From contig VICG01000009.1 in assembly GCA_008692225.1 (NCBI GenBank), forward strand, positions 1,240,001-1,304,000: a stretch of DNA of 64,000 bases. The letters are read 5' to 3'. Positions within the stretch are counted from its first letter, which is position 1, and the number at the start of each line of letters is the position of its first letter. This stretch comes from Monilinia fructicola (lineage: Eukaryota; Ascomycota; Leotiomycetes; Helotiales; Sclerotiniaceae). Below, piece by piece: positions 58,216 to 64,000 of the stretch. The notes beneath the pieces were generated by a model that did not search any database, was not told the origin of the DNA, and saw only the letters and a program-made list of their open reading frames with translations. Made by a program: the position numbers and the translations under genes.

Positions 58216-61200
58216 ATGGCTGGCGCGCCATCGGAGAAGACCGCAACCTTGGGGCCGGGCAGTCGCCCTTCAAGCAATGGAGAATTATCTGTCTCCGATC
58301 GTGATTCTACACGAAAACAAAAAGCCGGGGCGCAGCAGGTGTCACCTACAGAGAAGACTGATTTGTCAAAATTAGACTCGAATATTGTAAAGGTGCCAGC
58401 TAGTAACGAAGATATATACGCACATCTACCTCCTCATGAAGCCGAAATATTAAAACGACAAGTGGAATTGCCAGAGGTGTCAGCGAGCGTCGGGAATTTA
58501 TACCGTTTCGCGACCACAAATGATATCATTATTTTGGTAGTCAGCTCCATCTGCACCATCGCCGCGGGAGCTGCATTACCTTTGATGACCGTCATCTTTG
58601 GTCAGTTGGCTGGAACCTTTTCAGATTACTTCGCAGGTGTCACTAGCAGATCAGATTTCAATGGAACCATCAATCATATGGTTCTTTACTTCATTTACCT
58701 CGGTATCGGCGAATTTGTTACCATTTACGTTTCTACTGTCGGATTTATCTATGTTGGAGAACACATCAGTGGAAAGATTAGATCACAATACTTGGCTGCT
58801 TGCTTGCGCATGAACATTGGTTTCTACGACAAACTCGGATCAGGTGAAATCACAACCAGAATCACAGCTGATACCAACTTGGTCCAAGATGGTATTTCCG
58901 AAAAGGTAGGCTTGACACTCAATGCACTGGCCACATTCTTCGCAGCTTTTGTGATTGGATTTATCAAGTCATGGAAGTTGACTCTTATCCTCACATCTAC
59001 TGTCGTGGCCATTACCTTTATCATGGGAGGAGGTTCTAGGTGGGTTGTCAAGTACAGCAAACAATCTCTGGGATCTTATGGTGTCGGAGGATCCGTCGCG
59101 GAAGAGGTCATTTCATCCATTAGAAATGCGACTGCCTTTGGCACTCAAGACAAACTCGCTCGCCAATACGATAAGCATCTCACCGAAGCAGAGAAATTCG
59201 GTTACAAGGTCAAATTCGTCTTAGCTTTCATGATAGGAGGCATGTTTTTGACCATTTACCTCAACTACGGTTTAGCGTTCTGGATGGGTTCCAGATTCCT
59301 GGTCTCCGGAGATATCAGTCTTGCCAACATTCTCACAATTTTGATGTCTATCATGATCGGAGCCTTTGCATTTGGAAACGTCGCACCCAACGCTCAGGCT
59401 TTCACCACTGCTGTTTCCGCCGCTGGAAAGATCTTCAATACAATTGATCGTGTTTCGCCTTTGGACCCAAGCACTGATGCGGGTATCAAGCTCGACCACG
59501 TCGAGGGAACCGTCGAATTGAGGAACATCAAGCACATCTACCCATCGAGACCCGAGGTCGTAATCATGGACGATGTTAGTTTAGTAATCCCAGCCGGCAA
59601 AATGACAGCTCTCGTTGGTGCATCTGGATCCGGAAAAAGTACCATCGTCGGATTGGTGGAGAGGTTTTATGATCCAGTTGGTGGCCAGGTTTTGATTGAT
59701 GGACATGATGTTAGTACATTGAATTTGCGCTGGCTACGACAACAAATCTCTTTGGTCAGCCAAGAACCCACATTGTTTGGAACTACCATCTTCGAAAACA
59801 TTCGCCATGGACTCATTGGAACCAAATTCGAAAACGATAGCGCCGAGCGCCAGAGAGAATTGGTTATTGACGCTGCTAAAATGGCCAATGCACACGATTT
59901 TATTTCTGCTTTACCTGAAGGCTATGAAACCAACGTTGGTGAAAGAGCTAGTTTACTCTCCGGTGGTCAAAAACAACGTATTGCTATTGCAAGAGCTATG
60001 GTCAGCGATCCAAAGATTCTTCTGCTAGACGAAGCTACTTCTGCCCTTGATACCAAATCCGAGGGTGTCGTGCAAGCTGCTCTTGAAGTTGCCGCGGAGG
60101 GAAGAACTACCATTACAATTGCCCATCGACTCTCTACCATTAAGGATGCAGACAACATTGTCGTCATGACTCAAGGTCGCATCGTGGAACAAGGAACACA
60201 CAACGACTTACTTGCCAGACAAGGTGCTTACTATCGATTGATTGAAGCCCAAAAAATCGCAGAGACCAAGGAAATGACCGCTGAAGAGGAGGCAGAGATT
60301 GACGCCCAAGACGACGAACTTGTACGCAAGGTTTCCAACAAAGGGGTTGAATACCACGAGGATCCAGATGACAAGAATATTAGCAAGAAATTGAACCGCA
60401 CCGCAACGCAAAAATCCCAATCATCTCTTGCACTACAGGGCAGGATTTCCGCATCGGAACAGCAGGATTCATTGTGGACTTTGATCAAGTTGATTGCTTC
60501 ATTCAATAAAACAGAATGGAAATTGATGTTGTTGGGATTGTTCTTTTCCATCATTTGTGGTGGAGGTAACCCAACTCAAGCCGTGTTCTTCGCCAAGGAA
60601 ATTATCTCTCTCTCCTATCCTGTCATCCCCTCCAATTACCATATCATCAGACACGACGTTGATTTTTGGTCTTTGATGTATGTCATGTTGGCTTTCGTTC
60701 AATTTATTGCATTCCTTGGCCAAGGTATTGCTTTCGCGTTCTGTTCAGAGAGGCTCATCCACCGGGTTCGTGACCGTGCTTTCCGTACAATGCTTCGCCA
60801 GGACATCGCATATTTCGATATGGAGGAACACACTTCGGGTGCTCTCACATCTTTCTTGAGCACCGAAACCACCCACGTTTCAGGTTTATCCGGAGTCACT
60901 TTGGGTACGCTTTTAACAGTCATCACTACGCTCATCGCAGCATGCGCTCTCTCCCTTGCTATTGCCTGGAAGCTCGCTCTTGTTTGCATCTCCACTATTC
61001 CCGTTCTCCTTGGTTGTGGTTTCTTCCGATTCTGGCTTCTTGCAAGATTTCAACAAAGAGCGAAGAAGGCATACGAGCAAAGTGCCAGTTATGCTTGTGA
61101 AGCTACTAGCGCCATCCGAACTGTTGCGTCCTTGACTAGAGAACAAGATGTTCTCGCCAAGTATACCGAGTCCATCGAGGCCCAAGGACAAGATAGTTTG

Positions 61201-62296
61201 AAATCGATATTAAAGTCTTCATTGCTTTATGCCGCATCTCAATCTTTGATGTTCCTCTGCGTTGCACTTGGATTCTGGTATGGTGGACAGCGTATCGCCG
61301 ACAAAGAATATACCATGTTCCAATTCTTCGTTTGTTTCTCGGCTGTCATCTTCGGTGCTCAATCCGCCGGAACTATCTTTTCCTTCGCACGTAAGTAAAT
61401 CCTTCGATCAAGTATCCGAACTTTCATGCTAACAAATCATAGCGGACATGGGTAAAGCCAAACAAGCCGCCCAGGAACTTAAGATTCTCTTTGACCGCAA
61501 ACCTGCCATTGACTCTTGGTCCACCGAAGGAGAACGTATGGAGTCCATGGAAGGATACGTCGAGTTCCGTGATGTTCATTTCCGCTACCCTACTCGTACC
61601 GATCAACCTGTCCTTCGTGGTCTTGACCTTCAAATCAAGCCAGGTCAATACGTTGCCCTAGTTGGTGCATCTGGATGCGGTAAATCTACTACCATCGCTC
61701 TTCTGGAACGTTTCTACGATCCCCTTGTTGGCGGTGTATATGTCGACGGCAAAGAAATCTCCTCCCTCAACATCACCGACTACCGCTCACACATCGCTCT
61801 CGTATCCCAAGAACCAACCCTTTACCAAGGTACCGTCCGTGAGAATATGCTTCTCGGAGCCGATCGCGAAGATGTTCCTGATTCCGAAATCGAATTCGCG
61901 TGCCGTGAGGCCAACATCTATGATTTCATCATGTCGCTTCCTGAAGGATTTTCTACAGTTGTCGGTTCAAAGGGTAGCATGTTGTCTGGTGGTCAGAAAC
62001 AAAGAATCGCCATCGCTCGTGCTCTACTCCGTGACCCCAAAATCCTCTTGTTGGATGAGGCAACTAGTGCATTGGATTCTGAGAGTGAACATGTAGTTCA
62101 AGCGGCATTGGATAAAGCAGCAAAGGGAAGAACAACAATTGCGGTTGCTCATCGATTAAGTACAATTCAAAAGGCAGATTGCATCTATGTTTTCGACCAA
62201 GGTAGAGTCGTGGAGAGTGGTACGCACACAGAGCTTATTCACAAGGGAGGCAGATACTCCGAGTTGGTCAACTTGCAGAGTTTGGGGAGAAAGTAG
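58216..62296 (+). CDS. ABCB-type (MDR/P-glycoprotein-like) full ABC transporter
   Basis: Plasma-membrane ATP-driven exporter of hydrophobic compounds, of the TMD-NBD-TMD-NBD layout. Exons 58216-61390 and 61443-62296 (52-bp intron, phase 1) give 1342 residues, the normal full size. The start at 58216 lacks the extra 20 codons of the open frame that begins at 58156 and has a typical charged, disordered N-terminus. NBD1: Walker A GASGSGKST (about 468), signature LSGGQKQR (about 580), Walker B ILLLDEATSALD (about 600). NBD2: Walker A GASGCGKST (about 1132), signature LSGGQKQR (about 1238), Walker B again ILLLDEATSALD. Both NBDs keep an H-loop (AHRLSTI). Each TMD has about six helices. Neither ATP site is degenerate, unlike PDR-type fungal exporters. 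Similar to the Aspergillus Mdr1/AtrD group; the drug spectrum is not visible. Confidence 0.95.
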
Positions 62297-63146
62297 AACG
62301 AACCATCAAGAATAATGGGGATGTCTAATGGAGGAGGTGGAGAGGACTTGAATATTATGATGCATTTTAATGGTTGCAAATATGATAAGCGATAGGCATA
62401 GATACCTCTTTGGAGTTTTCAGTTACATTTTTCTGGGGTGGTATCGAGATCACACAGATGATTCTTTGGCATTGCGATGGCGTTTAAGGAATTTGTTGAT
62501 GCTTCAAAGCACAACATGATACAACATGAGTTTATATAGACTTTGTTTTTGGGGAGATGAAGAGATCTTAGATGGATGAATGATTGGATCGATTCATGAA
62601 TTTACAGGTAGAGGAAAAGATTCTTGACGTTACACTACTCATTTATGAGGACTTAGCTTAGCCAAGTGCTTGTTGTTATAGATGGTATAGAATCAAAATA
62701 TTATTTCCATTTAAGAAATCATCTTGTCTTATTTTTCTTGTTTGTCGTGATGACATTTTAATAATCTGGTATTCAGTGGATGCTTAGTAGTTCTATGCTA
62801 GGAAATGCTTCATCGTTCCGGTCGTCGGTGAGTTGGGTGGGAATCGTGGAGCGAAGCGAACCGAACCTCCAGTGTCAACGTACGAATTTTCACGCCTACA
62901 TTACAGTCTTGCCGTCCCACTCACCGAATCATACCATAAGGGGGCGGGAAAATCAGCGTCGCTTGGCATCGAGTATTTTTTCCCTTCTGAGCTTTTATTT
63001 TGAGCTTGGAACGTTGCGCGCAAAATAGGTTTGGTGCACGCACGATCATATAAATCTTGTTCCACGCGCGAACTGGGCGTCATGAGGTTAAGCAAGGGGG
63101 TTCATGATAGGAGTCGTCGTATCTATCTCTCTCTGTATCTATCGAT
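62297..63146. other. Convergent spacer, transporter / calpain-like gene
   Basis: This 850-bp segment holds the transporter 3' UTR and the likely 3' part of the minus-strand gene. No gene is supported. A TATCTCTCTCTGTATC run near 63120 opens the pyrimidine tract. Confidence 0.5.
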
Positions 63147-64000
63147 TTACCAATTTCGCTTTTTGAATCTCCTTTCCCTCTTGCGATCTTTTCTCTCCCT
63201 CTTCCTCTCCCTCTTCCTCTCCCTCCTCTTCCTCCTCCTCTCCCTCTTCACGTCCCTCCTCTCCGCCTTGGTCCCCCCATTCCCCCCTTTCCGGCTCTCC
63301 CCCACGTCCTCCCCCAACCCCACACCCCCCCTCCACCCCTCCCCGCTAAACTTCCACTTGATCTTCACACTCTTCCTTTTCGTCCTAACCTTCACTCTTC
63401 GTAAGTTACTCGAAAACGAATCATCAATGGTAGAAAGAAGCTTACGGAGACCCTCTCGTTCCTTCGCCCCCTCAGCCCCGCTCCTCCCGCCAGCCCGCAC
63501 CGCATCCGTCGCTTTCCCAAGCCCGATCGACGCGACAGTCTGGTACGCGTAGACCTTGAGACCCACGACACAGGAGGGGTCCCAGGGAGCCTTGGCGCCA
63601 TCTCTGGTGGCGGGCGTGGCGGGCGCGAGAGGCGGCGTCGCAGGAGGCGTAAGGATCTCGGAGGAGGTGAGATGAGCGGGCGTGGCGAATGATATTCTGT
63701 CCCTTTCTGATGCGTCCTCGGGGAGTGCTCCTCTCGCATATGCCATGTCGTGCTTCAGGGCCATTTGTATCAATTTGGCTCTCCTGTCGAGCCAATTCTG
63801 CTGGACGACATCCTCGATCCTGGGGAGTGCATCGTCGCGGTAGCCCGTGACTTGGAGGGATACCTCGTAAGTACCTGCTTCGAGGAAGAGTTCCGTGGTC
63901 GCGGAGCGGTCCCCGCTAGCGTAGCCGCGGACAATGTGGGATTTCTGCCCGGAGGTATGGAGGTGGAAGGAGAGGGTGTAAGTGTATTGGCCTGTCAGAC
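63147..64000 (-). CDS. Calpain-like cysteine protease, C-terminal part only (gene runs off window)
   Basis: The minus-strand frame from the window edge is open for about 280 codons. Its first 80 residues read as the C2-like domain of fungal calpain-family proteases: TYTLSFHLHTSGQKSHIVRG, here in pieces, FLEAGTYEVSLQVTGYRDDA, then a linker with EDVVQQNWLDRRAKLIQ and HDMAYARG, which in these proteins precedes a disordered tail. The catalytic Cys-His-Asn domain would lie beyond position 64000. After about 63740 the sequence becomes Ala/Pro/Thr-rich, and from about 63250 to the stop it is extremely Arg/Glu/Lys-rich because it reads the pyrimidine tract on the other strand. The true stop may come earlier after an unseen intron. 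The family call is from memory and moderate. Confidence 0.45.
   Translation of the reverse strand, partial: LTGQYTYTLSFHLHTSGQKSHIVRGYASGDRSATTELFLEAGTYEVSLQVTGYRDDALPRIEDVVQQNWLDRRAKLIQMALKHDMAYARGALPEDASERDRISFATPAHLTSSEILTPPATPPLAPATPATRDGAKAPWDPSCVVGLKVYAYQTVASIGLGKATDAVRAGGRSGAEGAKEREGLRKLLSTIDDSFSSNLRRVKVRTKRKSVKIKWKFSGEGWRGGVGLGEDVGESRKGGNGGTKAERRDVKRERRRKRRERKRERKRERKDRKRERRFKKRNW
63172..63252. repeat. Pyrimidine (CCTCTC) tract
   Basis: A nearly pure C/T stretch with CCTCTCCCTCTT-type units. It overlaps the open minus-strand frame of the calpain-like gene, so part of that frame may be compositional. Such a purine-pyrimidine strand bias can form triplex DNA. Confidence 0.85.

Noticed and set aside
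58824..61191. Minus-strand frames inside the ABC transporter
   Set aside because: Shadows of the coding strand; none has recognisable features.

Overview
The window is nuclear DNA from a filamentous ascomycete (Pezizomycotina). The evidence is short GT-AG introns of about 45-95 bp inside most genes, monocistronic genes on both strands with 0.4-4.6 kb between them, and proteins that read as typical of this group (INO80 subunit Arp8, cyclin Ccl1 of TFIIH, a fungal promethin, CorA-like and TPR accessory proteins, mucin-like wall proteins). The AT-rich intergenic DNA and protein style lean towards Leotiomycetes (Sclerotiniaceae-like), but that is an impression, not a demonstrated placement.

0-26 kb is accessory in character. 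A flavin-dependent halogenase (4244-6442, +) and a SAM-dependent O-methyltransferase (7227-8766, -) form a convergent pair that looks like a small tailoring module for a specialised metabolite; no polyketide synthase, peptide synthetase or regulator is visible in the window. A secreted histidine phosphatase follows (9321-10747, +), broken by one base at an A8 run. Next come a divergent pair of secreted proteins 102 bp apart, a 59-residue one and a roughly 890-residue repeat-rich mucin-like one. The 16.7-25.1 kb stretch holds the decayed 3' part of a TPR gene, a 583-bp non-autonomous DNA-transposon-like element with inverted ends right beside it, an intact lipid-droplet-associated hydrolase, and a CorA-like membrane protein gene with several frameshifts. 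A second, 141-bp MITE-like element lies at 11.87-12.01 kb.

26-43 kb is more ordinary: trimethyllysine dioxygenase (10 exons, one of 18 bp), cyclin Ccl1, a large BTB-like protein, an amidohydrolase-2 family (decarboxylase-type) enzyme, a Gfo/Idh/MocA oxidoreductase with a one-base frameshift, a SAP-domain protein with four internal repeats, and a promethin-like membrane protein. 43-51 kb is gene-poor, with one small membrane-anchored protein gene and many microsatellites. 51-64 kb carries arp8, a gene-free 4.6-kb spacer, a full-length ABCB-type multidrug transporter, and the 3' end of a calpain-like protease gene that runs out of the window.

Coordinates of spliced genes span start codon to stop codon; exon limits are given in the evidence where worked out by hand from reading frame and splice consensus.
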